Origin: Arcticibacterium sp047623945
Lineage (GTDB): Bacteria; Bacteroidota; Bacteroidia; Cytophagales; Spirosomataceae
Assembly: GCA_047623945.1 (NCBI GenBank)
Contig: JBLHOT010000011.1
Coordinates: 9,787 to 73,786, forward strand
Reading direction: 5' to 3'
Length of the DNA: 64,000 bases
Part shown: positions 45,213 to 54,762 of the stretch, piece by piece
How the letters are laid out: each line of letters opens with the position of its first letter
Numbering within the stretch: the first letter of the stretch is position 1
The notes under the pieces: model-generated
Databases searched by the model: none
What the model saw: only the letters and a program-made list of their open reading frames with translations
What the model was told of the DNA's origin: nothing
Position numbers and translations under genes: made by a program

Positions 45213-47789
45213 TTAACGAACAATCATTTTTTTGACATCGAAAGTGCGTCCATCAAATTTTAAGACTATGTGATACACTCCTGGGCTAAGGGCAGACGTG
45301 TTGTATGCGATTTCATATTTCCCTGAGGTTTTTATCTCATCTACTAGATTAACTATTCCTCTGCCCAGGCCGTCAAAAATCCGTAAGTCCACCTTTCCTT
45401 CTTGATATATTTGATAGCATATTTTGGTTTGTCCAATTTGGACGGGATTGGGATAATTCTGCTTTAATTCAAATGCTATTTGGGGAGGCTCAGGGGTCTT
45501 TGCTAAGAGGTATTCTAGATTGATTTTACCGGGTGAACCATCTGTATTTGAGGCACGCCAATTTTCCGCAATCCGATTGTCGCTATTGGGGTCTATGAGT
45601 TCTAAAGTTGATCCTTCGCCATCGGCAAGATCAGGCCATGGGTTGGTATCTAGATAGTGAACAGAATCAACCAGAACACTGTCGGAATTTAATATCTTAA
45701 TCACCTCGCCAGAATTACTCAGACCAAAGCCAAGCCCGCTAATACGGTTATTAGTTTCAGAAAAAACGGCATCAAAACTATTCACCGAGTTACAAATGAC
45801 CAGATATCCATTAGCATCAATAAACGTGTTTTTTAAGAATTTGAATTCATTCTTTTCGTTTCCATCTTGGATAAACCAACCTCCTAAGTTCAGAGTAAAA
45901 TCATTTGGGTTATAAATTTCTAGCCAGTCGCCAGAGTCTTTTTCATCACTTGAATGATAATTTATTTCATTAATAACCAAAGGCTTAATTGCCGTATCCA
46001 TTACCTCAAAGTGGGCGGTAATCCTTGTTTGAGAGCCTGGATTGATGATTATTACGTCATTCTCTTTCCTTTGCCCGTCTATATCCCAGTGAGAAAATTT
46101 AAAGCCATTCTTCGAGACGCCTCTTAAGGGAAAAGAAAGGCCTGTGAAAAAGTCTAAGGCTTCATCTTTCTTTAAAGCTTTATCAAAGAAGTAAATAGTC
46201 CCGGCCTCGGAATTATTTCTTTCGACAATAATACTGGAGCTTCCATTAAGAAAAAAGGCCGAACTAAGATGTGTCAGTGCGGCAGGCTTTCTTGCCGGGA
46301 TGAAATCTCGCATCTCGTTTAGATTGTGCTCCCATTCTGCCATGGATGCAAATGTGGGAGGTGGCCATGTTTCTGTTTTATCTAAATCTAGCTGCCCACC
46401 CCATCTCTCTATGTGTCTGGGCATTTCAGGAGCCAATCTCTGCTGGAATTCATCAAAAATGGCATTAATTCTTTCGGGCTTAAATGTGGTAGATAAATGA
46501 TAGCTATAGGTTTGTAAAAAACGATTTTTGAAGGATTCGTTTTTTAGTAGGTTTCTAAGGAGGAGCGTAGACCAAGGTGGATTAGGCCAATTTGGACCAT
46601 TAGTAGCGGTAGACTTGGCCAAAGCATTTACTTCTGTGCGGGATCTCCAGAAAGTTTGGTCTCTGTCAAACAATATCCACCGCCATTTGTCATATTTTGA
46701 GTCAGTAGTATTCCAGAATTTGATGTTATTTCCTGGCCAGTCATTTTCTACTAAGTGGATATTCGCCACGAAATAATCAATGTATTGGTTGATATCTATG
46801 ACCTTACTAGTGGCTTGGTAATTAGATTCGTCGGCAAGTTCATTGGTTTCCAAAAACTGAATCATGTCATTATAATCTGAATTACTTCCATAAACAGTTC
46901 TCGCATTAGCTTCCAAGAGATTGATATTCTCTTTTTCAACATGAAAGTTTTCTTGCAAATAATGCTCGTTTACTTTCTCACGCATATTATGAATACCCCA
47001 GTAAACTCCGTTGATAAAGACAGCCACTGGCCTATAGGCTTGGAAATCTAATTCCATATTATCCTTCAAAGAGTATGCTGTAAAAGCATCGGAGAAGAAG
47101 GATCTAACTTGGTCATCTCCGGAGCTTCTAAGTATAAAACTTTCGAACTTAGTAATGTCCTTATCAGGGAAAAGCTGGTATTTGAAAGAACCTTTGCCAT
47201 AAATTTTACGGGCAAAAAGTGATAAAGATTTTTGCGGGAAACGGGTTCGAGAGCATCCGCCAAAGATTTTAACTCCGGCAACTTGATTTAAGACTTGAAC
47301 ACTATTTTTTTCATAAAACTCTATGTTCATAGGCCTTTCCCAATCTTGATTTAGGTTTCTAATTTTTGGGTCGCAGGCACCACTTTTACCATTTGTTCCT
47401 GTTACATAAATACCTGTTTGATCGCTAAAGAGATGAGCGGGGTCCGTAGCTAAAGAAATGGTTGGAAGGTTGTTGGGCTCATTAATGAAATAAGTCTGTG
47501 TGTTTACTTCGCTACTAAATTGGCCGTTTTGATAAATTCGGGCACGAATTGTTATAGTTGTATCTATGTCCAATGCTTCGCCATTCCAGATGGTACTTCT
47601 CTTATATGGCTCACTGCCATCGAAAGTGATGTAAATAGAATCTGAGATATTAGAACTGACTGTGAGAGAGATGGCGTTTTGATAAAAACCGCCTAAGGGA
47701 GAAAATGTAGGAGGTTCGGGGGAAACTTCGTCTGAGGATTGGCCATAAGTGGCTAGGCAAATAAAGAATAGGGATAAAGTTTTTTTCAA
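45213..47789 (-). CDS. CotH-kinase/lamin-tail T9SS-secreted protein
   Basis: An 858-residue exported protein. After the signal peptide there is a chitobiase-C-terminal-like domain (NISDSIYITFDGSEPYKRST near 50-75), a CotH kinase-like domain at about 120-500 (VFINGVYWGIHNMREKVNE; RWILFDRDQTFW with the DxD metal motif), a lamin-tail domain at about 620-720 (VINEINYHSSDEKD ... EIYNPNDFTLNLGGWFI) and a C-terminal T9SS sorting domain (LKQNYPNPVQIG and LSPGVYHIVLKF). CotH proteins phosphorylate proteins in Bacillus spores; the exported Bacteroidota versions have no assigned target. The domain set suggests a surface or matrix protein. Confidence 0.85.
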   Translation of the reverse strand: MKKTLSLFFICLATYGQSSDEVSPEPPTFSPLGGFYQNAISLTVSSNISDSIYITFDGSEPYKRSTIWNGEALDIDTTITIRARIYQNGQFSSEVNTQTYFINEPNNLPTISLATDPAHLFSDQTGIYVTGTNGKSGACDPKIRNLNQDWERPMNIEFYEKNSVQVLNQVAGVKIFGGCSRTRFPQKSLSLFARKIYGKGSFKYQLFPDKDITKFESFILRSSGDDQVRSFFSDAFTAYSLKDNMELDFQAYRPVAVFINGVYWGIHNMREKVNEHYLQENFHVEKENINLLEANARTVYGSNSDYNDMIQFLETNELADESNYQATSKVIDINQYIDYFVANIHLVENDWPGNNIKFWNTTDSKYDKWRWILFDRDQTFWRSRTEVNALAKSTATNGPNWPNPPWSTLLLRNLLKNESFKNRFLQTYSYHLSTTFKPERINAIFDEFQQRLAPEMPRHIERWGGQLDLDKTETWPPPTFASMAEWEHNLNEMRDFIPARKPAALTHLSSAFFLNGSSSIIVERNNSEAGTIYFFDKALKKDEALDFFTGLSFPLRGVSKNGFKFSHWDIDGQRKENDVIIINPGSQTRITAHFEVMDTAIKPLVINEINYHSSDEKDSGDWLEIYNPNDFTLNLGGWFIQDGNEKNEFKFLKNTFIDANGYLVICNSVNSFDAVFSETNNRISGLGFGLSNSGEVIKILNSDSVLVDSVHYLDTNPWPDLADGEGSTLELIDPNSDNRIAENWRASNTDGSPGKINLEYLLAKTPEPPQIAFELKQNYPNPVQIGQTKICYQIYQEGKVDLRIFDGLGRGIVNLVDEIKTSGKYEIAYNTSALSPGVYHIVLKFDGRTFDVKKMIVR

Positions 47790-47854
47790 TAGATACTGTT
47801 TATAGCCTTAATATAAGGCATGGCCTATTGAAAAAGGAATGAAGTATCAGTAAA

Positions 47855-49027
47855 TTATGAGCTAACCCTAAATTTCCATTGACTAATGGAGATTAAACCC
47901 ATAATTGGGCCTATAGCCAAAACTAGGAATAGGTACCTAAATGGGATTAGGTTTTGTAGAACAGAAAGAGCTTGAAGGCTTAAAATAGTGATGGCAAAAC
48001 CTATGCAATTAACAATCGTTAGTGCAGTTCCCTTCTTTTCAGTAGGAGCATTTTGAGCAACCAAGGTGGAAAACAGGGGAGAGTCTGCCACAACAGTAAA
48101 TCCCCAGAAGAGCAAGAATGAAATGAGGGTAAAAAAGCCCGATCTTTGAAAGATAAAAGGTGAAGCCAAGCAGCATAGAAATGAAAGAAATAATGATGTA
48201 GCGGCGACCTTCTTATACCCAGCTTTCTCGGAGATATACCCACTTAGGACACAAGCGGGAGCACCAATACCGATAATCAAGAATGACCAAAGTGGAATAT
48301 TGATATCTAAATTATTAGTAGCTGAGTAAAAACTAAGGATTAAAGGTATAAAGGCCCAAAATGTGTAGAGCTCCCACATATGTCCGAAATAGCCAAATGC
48401 CGCGGAGCGAAATTCCCTTAGCCTAAAAACACTAAAAAATGCCCTAAAATCTGCTCTCTGACTGGGCTTTCTATAAGGGCCATTGGGCACAAGAACCACC
48501 ATAAGAATACCTCCTGAAAGTGCTAGGCCCGAGGTTAAGAAAATGACAATTTTCCAGTTTATAAACGCGGCTATCAAATTGAGAAAATGTGGAAATGCGG
48601 TACCTAAAACTAATGCTCCGACCAAAAGGCCAAGTGACTTTCCAAGGTTCTTTTCATAGTAATCAGCAGCTATTTTCATCCCAACAGGGTAGATTCCCGC
48701 CAAACATATTCCTGTAAAAAAGCGTAAGCCCATTAGGCTCTGTAAATTATTGATAGGTACCAAAGTGGCCAGATTGAAGGCGGCCCCTAGCAAAGAAGAA
48801 ACAAAAAAGACTATAGATGGAGAGAAACGGTCTGAAATAGTGAATAAAGCAAAAAATAAGGTTCCAACAATAAAGCCGAACTGGACAGCAGAGGTTAAAT
48901 CTGCTAGGGATTCCTTTCCAAAACTAAAGTATATGGCTAAGTCTGTTAAAATACCATTGGTCGCAAACCAAATGGAAGCACAGCAAAACTGGGAAAAGAT
49001 AATTATTGGCAGAATTCGTCCATTCAT
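47855..49027 (-). CDS. Major facilitator superfamily transporter
   Basis: A 390-residue membrane protein with about 12 helices. It opens with IIIFSQFCCASIWFATNGIL and has AFFSVFRLREFRSAAFGYFGH as the central loop and a later KAGYKKVAATSLFLSFLCC segment. No substrate is evident. Its start lies 4 bases from the proC stop, so the two genes may be in one transcript. Confidence 0.85.
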   Translation of the reverse strand: MNGRILPIIIFSQFCCASIWFATNGILTDLAIYFSFGKESLADLTSAVQFGFIVGTLFFALFTISDRFSPSIVFFVSSLLGAAFNLATLVPINNLQSLMGLRFFTGICLAGIYPVGMKIAADYYEKNLGKSLGLLVGALVLGTAFPHFLNLIAAFINWKIVIFLTSGLALSGGILMVVLVPNGPYRKPSQRADFRAFFSVFRLREFRSAAFGYFGHMWELYTFWAFIPLILSFYSATNNLDINIPLWSFLIIGIGAPACVLSGYISEKAGYKKVAATSLFLSFLCCLASPFIFQRSGFFTLISFLLFWGFTVVADSPLFSTLVAQNAPTEKKGTALTIVNCIGFAITILSLQALSVLQNLIPFRYLFLVLAIGPIMGLISISQWKFRVSS

Positions 49028-49030
49028 TCG

Positions 49031-49834
49031 TTAAAGCTTGCTAAGCTCAATGGCCCTTTCATAGCAAGCGATTGCTCCTTTTTTTATGCCCTCGTTTACT
49101 TTGTGTTTATCGAAAGTGTTCAGAGCTTCTCTGGTAGTACCGCCTTTAGAAGCTACTTTGTCCATCCATTCATTTGGGGTGAATTCTCCTTGTTTGTATT
49201 GAGCCACCGCACCTTCAAAGGTCTGAGTTACAAGTGATTTGGCTGTTTCTTCGTCATAACCGTAATGGCTGGCAGCATCCAACATACTCTGGATGAAATA
49301 GAAAATATAAGCAGGTCCGCTACCATGTATCGCCGTGGAAGTATTGATTTCATTTTCTTCTTTTAATCTCAAAGATTTGCCTGTTGAACCCAAGAGTTTT
49401 CCCATTAGGATTTGCTCTTCTTCGCTTACAGATTTGTCAGAAAAGTAGGTAGTCATTCCTAAACCTATTTGGGCAGGCAAATTAGGCATCGCCCTTACTA
49501 CTTTTTCAAGTCCTAAGGCCTGTTGTATGGCTTCTATACTTACTCCCGCCATCACAGAAATAATTAACAGTTTTTCACCTATTAAGGGTTTCATTTCCTC
49601 AAAGAGGCCATCCTTGTGCTGAGGTTTTACTGCAATCATAATTATATCGGATTGTGGAACACAGTTGGCTAATTCAGAATGCGTTTCAAAGTCTCCTTCG
49701 GCTGCTAACTGAGCCATTTTTTCGGTATCCTTATCAAGGATTAGAATTTTTTCATCTCCAAAAATACCTGAATTGTGAATGGATTTGGCATATGTCAAAC
49801 CCATGTTTCCTGCTCCTATAACTAGTAATTTCAT
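49031..49834 (-). CDS. proC: Pyrroline-5-carboxylate reductase
   Basis: A 267-residue P5C reductase of usual length. The ATG at 49834 opens the NAD(P) loop directly (LLVIGAGNMGLTYAKSI); a start at 49936 would add a basic leader. IMIAVKPQH near 75, VRAMPNLPAQIGLGMT near 115 and the C-terminal ASKGGTTREAL are the substrate and family blocks. It makes L-proline from P5C. An MFS gene follows 4 bases after the stop. Confidence 0.95.
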   Translation of the reverse strand: MKLLVIGAGNMGLTYAKSIHNSGIFGDEKILILDKDTEKMAQLAAEGDFETHSELANCVPQSDIIMIAVKPQHKDGLFEEMKPLIGEKLLIISVMAGVSIEAIQQALGLEKVVRAMPNLPAQIGLGMTTYFSDKSVSEEEQILMGKLLGSTGKSLRLKEENEINTSTAIHGSGPAYIFYFIQSMLDAASHYGYDEETAKSLVTQTFEGAVAQYKQGEFTPNEWMDKVASKGGTTREALNTFDKHKVNEGIKKGAIACYERAIELSKL

Positions 49835-49954
49835 ATTAATTTTTATTTTAAGTCTAACCGCATTTCTATTCAGTTCTATGAAAACCAGCTTTCTAGTTTG
49901 CTTTTGATGCAGACCAGTTCTCGGATAAAACTTCAAGGAACTTCGGTTATATTT

Positions 49955-50033
49955 CGGGCTTCAGCCCAATTATTTAGTTCTTATATTTATTTCCCCTCCT
50001 CTAACCTTGGGCTGAGCCTACATGAATCCAAGG
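49955..50033. repeat. Pair of extragenic stem-loops in the proC-alaS gap
   Basis: Two stems lie between proC and alaS: GGGCT-TC-AGCCC (49956-49967) and CCTTGG/CCAAGG (50005-50033) with an inner GGCT-G-AGCC. The short AGCCC/GGGCT stem recalls the one in the 22975-23335 repeats. This looks like an extragenic palindrome pair of the kind REP-associated tyrosine transposases mobilise. No such transposase gene is in the window. Confidence 0.5.
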
Positions 50034-50110
50034 AAGGTGTAATACTCATGGTTGAGTTTTTGCAGAGGTACAGATTTTATAGAGAAGAAACTGCCTTTTT
50101 CCGATTAATT

Positions 50111-52777
50111 CTATTCTTTAATAAACCCCTTCGCCTTATCAATTGCTTTTTGAAGTCCTTTTACATCACTGCCACCAGCCGTAGCAAAATGGGGCTGGCC
50201 GCCACCACCGCCACGCATTTCTTTGGCAGCCTCTTTTACGATATTACCGGCATGTAGGTCTAGAGGTACATCATCAATCATAACGGCTAAGAGCGGTTTT
50301 TCATTTATCTCGGCTCCTAAAACGATAAAGGCATGTTGCATTTTGGCCTTTAAATCATAAGCCAATTGTTTGAGTCCATCGGCATCAGGTACAGCTACTT
50401 TTTCGGCAATCACCTGAACGTTACGTATGATTTCTATCTTTTTCAGTAATTCTGTTTTGAGATCTTGAAGTTTTTCATTTTCCATGACTTCAACTTTTTT
50501 CTGCAGGGATGCTTTTTCCTCCAGTAATGTTTTCAAGGCTGCTGGAATATCATTTTGACCCTTTAGCAGTGTTTTAACTTCTTTAAGTACGTGCTCTTGC
50601 TCACGCATTTTCTCCAGAGCCTTAATTCCAGTGATAGCTTCTACCCGTCTTACACCAGCGGAAACAGAACCTTCAGAGGTGAATTTGAATAGGCCTATTT
50701 GCCCCGTGGCATCTACATGAGAACCACCACAAAGCTCAAGTGAATAAGCAGGATCAAAAATAATGACACGAACAAAGTCTCCGTACTTTTCACCAAAAGT
50801 AGCCGTAGCACCCAGTTTCATGGCTTCATCGATAGGAACATTACGTCGTTCATCTAAGGTGATATTTTCTCTGATTTTTTGATTGACAATGTCCTCAACT
50901 TGTTGCAGTTCATTATCGGTCACTTTAGAGAAATGCGAGAAGTCGAAGCGTGTGATATCGTCGTTTTGAAACGAACCTCTTTGAATAATATGATCACCCA
51001 AAACTTGTCTTAAGGCAGAGAGCATCAAGTGCGTAGCGGTATGATTTTTCTTAATATTCTTATGCCTAGAGGTATCAATTTTAGCAAGGGCCGTAGCTTC
51101 TTTCAGGTCTGTCTCTTCTATGAGTTCAAAAGGAGCTTTTTTAGCTATATGGACATGCAAACCCGCTTCTAGCTGACAATCGGAAATCTTTATTTTATAG
51201 GTTTCTTTGCTCGTTTTTAACTCCAAAATACCGGTATCACCCACTTGGCCACCCATTTCAGCATAGAATGGTGTTTTACCTAAAATGATTTGATATTCAG
51301 ACCCTTTCTTTGTTTTTACTTTTCGGTATTGCACCACTTGACTTTGGACTTCGTCTAGGTCATAACCCACATAGGCCGGGTTTTCGAGGTCGTTCACCAC
51401 TATCCAATCGGCAGCCTCTTTGGTTGCATCTTTTCTACTTCGAGCTTTTTGTTGTTCCAGGGCTTTTTTGAATCCAGGTTCGTCAATTTCAAAACCCTTT
51501 TCCCGAGCAATAAGAGCTGTTAAGTCTACTGGAAAACCGAAGGTATCTGAAAGTTCAAAAACAGTTTTGCCATCTATTGTATTATTCTTGGCACCTTCGA
51601 TAAAAATAGCATCTAGGCGTTTTAGGCCCTGTTCTAAAGTCTTTAAGAATGCTTTTTCTTCCTCTTCTATTACTTTTTTAACAAACACTTCTTGAGCTTT
51701 AAGCTCAGGAAATACAGTTTCAAATTGCTTGGCCAAAACTGGCACCAAAGTGTTCATGAAGGGCTCACGGAAATTAAGGTAAGAATAACCGTAGCGTATG
51801 GCTCTTCTTAAAATCCTACGAATCACATATCCCGCACCATTATTGGAGGGAAGTTGGCCGTCTGTTATTGCAAATGCTACAGCTCTAATATGGTCGGCTA
51901 TTACTCGCATGGCCACATCGCCATAATCGTCGGCATTTAAGGTGCCATTTTTACCATATTTTAAGCCGCTCATTTCTTCTAATACCGTAATTGTATTTTG
52001 GAAAATATCGGTATCGTAGTTTGACTTCTTGCCTTGAATGGCCATACATAGCCTTTCGAAGCCCATTCCAGTGTCAATATGCTTATTTTCTAAAGGCACT
52101 AATGAGCCGTTGGCCATACGTTCAAATTGCATGAAAACGTTGTTCCATATTTCCACCACTTGAGGGTGGTCTGCGTTTACAAGAGACTTTCCAGAGACTT
52201 TGTCAATCTCGCTCTGGTCTCTTAGGTCAATGTGTATTTCTGAGCAGGGGCCACAGGGGCCCGTGTCACCCATTTCCCAGAAATTATCTTTTTTATCGCC
52301 CATGATGATGCGTTCATCAGAGCCTAAAATTTCTTTCCAAATATCGAAAGCTTCTTGGTCAAAAGGCACGCCATCTGCCGTGTCCCCTTCAAAAACAGAA
52401 ACATAGAAGCGTTCTTTAGGAAGTTTATAAACTTCAGTTAGTAATTCCCAGCTCCAGTTTAGCGATTCTTTCTTGAAATAATCTCCGAAAGACCAGTTCC
52501 CTAGCATTTCAAATAAAGTATGATGGTAGGTATCAAAACCTACTTCTTCCAGATCGTTGTGCTTTCCGCTTACGCGAAGGCACTTCTGAGTATCCGTAAT
52601 TCGCTTAGAAGGCGGCGTGGCATTCCCTAGAAAGTAGTCTTTAAACTGTGCCATACCTGAGTTATAAAACATCAGGGTGGGGTCGTTTTTGGCCACTAAT
52701 GGAGCTGATGGCACTATGAGGTGCCCTTTTGATTTGAAAAAATTTAGAAATGCTTGACGTATCTCGTGAGAAGTCAT
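50111..52777 (-). CDS. alaS: Alanyl-tRNA synthetase
   Basis: An 888-residue AlaRS. The N-terminal motif 1 RQAFLNFFKSKGHLIVPSAP, motif 2 LRVSGKHNDLEEVGFDTYHHT and the catalytic core are followed by the editing domain with NHTATHLMLSALR and the Cys-His site ELCGGSHVDATG. The C-terminal glycine-rich GGGGGQPHFATAGG ends the C-Ala domain. It charges tRNA-Ala and clears Ser/Gly errors. A -7-like box lies about 45 bases upstream. Confidence 0.97.
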   Translation of the reverse strand: MTSHEIRQAFLNFFKSKGHLIVPSAPLVAKNDPTLMFYNSGMAQFKDYFLGNATPPSKRITDTQKCLRVSGKHNDLEEVGFDTYHHTLFEMLGNWSFGDYFKKESLNWSWELLTEVYKLPKERFYVSVFEGDTADGVPFDQEAFDIWKEILGSDERIIMGDKKDNFWEMGDTGPCGPCSEIHIDLRDQSEIDKVSGKSLVNADHPQVVEIWNNVFMQFERMANGSLVPLENKHIDTGMGFERLCMAIQGKKSNYDTDIFQNTITVLEEMSGLKYGKNGTLNADDYGDVAMRVIADHIRAVAFAITDGQLPSNNGAGYVIRRILRRAIRYGYSYLNFREPFMNTLVPVLAKQFETVFPELKAQEVFVKKVIEEEEKAFLKTLEQGLKRLDAIFIEGAKNNTIDGKTVFELSDTFGFPVDLTALIAREKGFEIDEPGFKKALEQQKARSRKDATKEAADWIVVNDLENPAYVGYDLDEVQSQVVQYRKVKTKKGSEYQIILGKTPFYAEMGGQVGDTGILELKTSKETYKIKISDCQLEAGLHVHIAKKAPFELIEETDLKEATALAKIDTSRHKNIKKNHTATHLMLSALRQVLGDHIIQRGSFQNDDITRFDFSHFSKVTDNELQQVEDIVNQKIRENITLDERRNVPIDEAMKLGATATFGEKYGDFVRVIIFDPAYSLELCGGSHVDATGQIGLFKFTSEGSVSAGVRRVEAITGIKALEKMREQEHVLKEVKTLLKGQNDIPAALKTLLEEKASLQKKVEVMENEKLQDLKTELLKKIEIIRNVQVIAEKVAVPDADGLKQLAYDLKAKMQHAFIVLGAEINEKPLLAVMIDDVPLDLHAGNIVKEAAKEMRGGGGGQPHFATAGGSDVKGLQKAIDKAKGFIKE

Positions 52778-52822
52778 CTTGAAAATTTTGATTACCTTAA
52801 ATTAAGTCTTACTAAAACGCTG

Positions 52823-52830
52823 CAAAAGTA
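52823..52830 (-). promoter_or_regulatory. alaS: Possible -7 promoter box for alaS
   Basis: TACTTTTG on the minus strand matches TAnnTTTG. A TTTG lies 24 bases further upstream, slightly beyond the usual 17-23 bases. The start would be about 40 bases before the alaS ATG. Confidence 0.42.
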
Positions 52831-53003
52831 GGATTTTAATAAGGTTTTAGAAAGCAAACGGACGAGCTATTTGGTCAAATTAATCAAGTGTTTCCAAGAC
52901 TAGAAATGCCTTTTGTGCACTAGGACTTATATCGAGTTCTTGCTTTACGATACTTAAAACTAAGCAAATAGATAAACAACTAAAGTCTTATTACTTTAGC
53001 CGT

Positions 53004-54377
53004 ATGAAATACTCTTTTTTATTAGTTTTGCTATGTACAAGTACCTGTCTGGCACAAGTTGAAATACTGTCTGCCCAAAGGTTTTTTAGAAAATAGCGTT
53101 TCTCTTGCTCAGATAATAGAAGGTCACTCTGATATGGATGCTAAAGTTAGAACGGGAGGCAATGTTTCTCAAAGGGAAAAACTTCAATATCAATTAGAGT
53201 CGGTTAGGAAGGAAAATGGTTTTTTTCTGAATGACTTTGACCCGACTGCTCATTTAAGTATTATTCTTGGCCTTCCTAAGTTTGGGTAAGGTTGAAATCA
53301 TAACCTTTGATGCTTTAGGGGTTAGTCATTCCAAAGAAACTGGATCTGTTAAAGTAGAGTCTGATAGTCTTTTGGTAAAACAAATAGGCCTTAGTCTCAT
53401 ACCCATTTTATAAGAGTTTAATACTAGATATGCCCATGAAATTGAAAGTTCTAATCTATCCATCTTAACTCTTAGGTATTACTATAGAGGGAACGATGGA
53501 GAAAGAAAGAATGACTTTGGCCTTCTGAAAACCTCTGATAGGCTAGACACCTTGAGGGTATTGAATTTGTCTTATTTAAGGCTAACGCGAATCCCAAGAA
53601 ATTATATAAATGTAAGAATCTAGAGTCTTTGGATTTATCCAACAACGTTTTGCACAAGGTTCCAGGCAAGCTTTGGAAACTGAAGAAGCTGAAAAACCTA
53701 AGCCTTTCCAATAATCTAATTGAGGGTTTTGAATGTTCAGTTTAATAGGCTCAGCCAAATGCCAAAATCCTTGAAAAAGCTTAAAGGTTTAGAAGACTTA
53801 TACTTAGGGAATAATTACTTGTCAAATCTCCATACTCAGAAATTGAAGAAAGTGCCACCTTTGAAAAGGTTAGACCTATACAATAGAGGGCTAATGGCCT
53901 TCCCAGAAGATTTAGGTGTATTTGAAGGGTTGGAAGAATTGGACGTTTATTATAATGAACTCACTGCTTTGTCACCAAGTGTAGGGCAGTTGAAAAACTT
54001 AAAAACCTTGGCAGTGGCCAATAATAACTTTTGGAAGTTGCCTTCAGAAATAAGTCAGTTAACGAAACTGAAAACTCTTTATGCTCATCATAATAAATTA
54101 TATAATCTTCCAGAACTCCCTACGTCTTTAAGACTATTTGTAAATAGGTTATAATGAATTTAAAGAACTTCCAAAGGCGACTTTAGGGCTGACTAATTTA
54201 ATAGAGCTGGATATTTCTAATAATAACTTTGAAAGTCTGCCAGAGGGAATGGTTTCATTTGACCGATTGAAAGCTCTTTTTATGGCCAATTGTACTGTGC
54301 CACTTACGGTGGCTCAGGGTATTGCTTTAGACGAGCTAAAAGAGCGATTAACTTCTAAAGGAATAACGGTTCGCTAA
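53004..54377 (+). pseudogene. Leucine-rich-repeat secreted protein gene with multiple frameshifts
   Basis: An ATG at 53004 opens a signal peptide (MKYSFLLVLLCTSTCLAQV), but the frame must shift near 53058, again near 53280, near 53400-53440 and near 53600-53730, and once more near 54150 to keep the sequence going. The pieces include LRVLNLSYLRLTRIP, ESLDLSNNVLHKVPGKLWKL, LEDLYLGNNYLSNL, LEELDVYYNELTAL and LIELDISNNNFESLPEGM, that is, about ten leucine-rich repeats of the 23-residue type. The final frame stops at 54375-54377. The longest open part is 53720-54154. Such proteins bind other proteins; this one is clearly dead unless many sequencing errors are present. Confidence 0.75.
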
Positions 54378-54430
54378 AATACTTAGCTATTTCCTTCAGC
54401 ATTTCTTGTATCATTTTTATCAAGAGATAA

Positions 54431-54760
54431 ATGCAGCTACTTTTGGATTCTATGAAAGATGTCAAACTGTTTTACAGTACAGAGGAGGTGGCAGATCACT
54501 TTGAAGTAGCTTCTTCAAAAATCAGGTACTACGAACGGGAATTTAATTTGAAAATTCAAATTCGTGGTAAGAATAAGGCTTTTACCAAAAAGGATATGGC
54601 TAAGATCGGAGAAATTATTTCTTTGATAGATGAGCAAAACTATACCCTTCAAGGTGCTAAGGAACAGCTAAGAAGTAAGAAGAGTAAAACAGCTATTAAT
54701 CAAGATATAATAGAAAGGCTCCAGTTTGTAAAAGAGGTTTTGGTTAAAATAAAAGGCTAA
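54431..54760 (+). CDS. MerR-type DNA-binding regulator
   Basis: A 109-residue protein with an N-terminal winged-helix of the MerR class (FYSTEEVADHFEVASSKIRYYEREFN) followed by KKDMAKIGEIISLIDEQNYTLQGAKEQL, which is the MerR wing and start of the coiled dimer helix. No effector-binding Cys is seen. It begins 54 bases after the LRR remnant and its stop is 2 bases before dprA, so it is likely co-transcribed with dprA. Its target is unknown. Confidence 0.85.
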   Translation: MQLLLDSMKDVKLFYSTEEVADHFEVASSKIRYYEREFNLKIQIRGKNKAFTKKDMAKIGEIISLIDEQNYTLQGAKEQLRSKKSKTAINQDIIERLQFVKEVLVKIKG

Positions 54761-54762
54761 AA

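Noticed and set aside
49835..49936. proC starting at 49936
   Set aside because: The added 34 residues are basic and unlike the family, whose NAD(P) loop should start within the first few residues.
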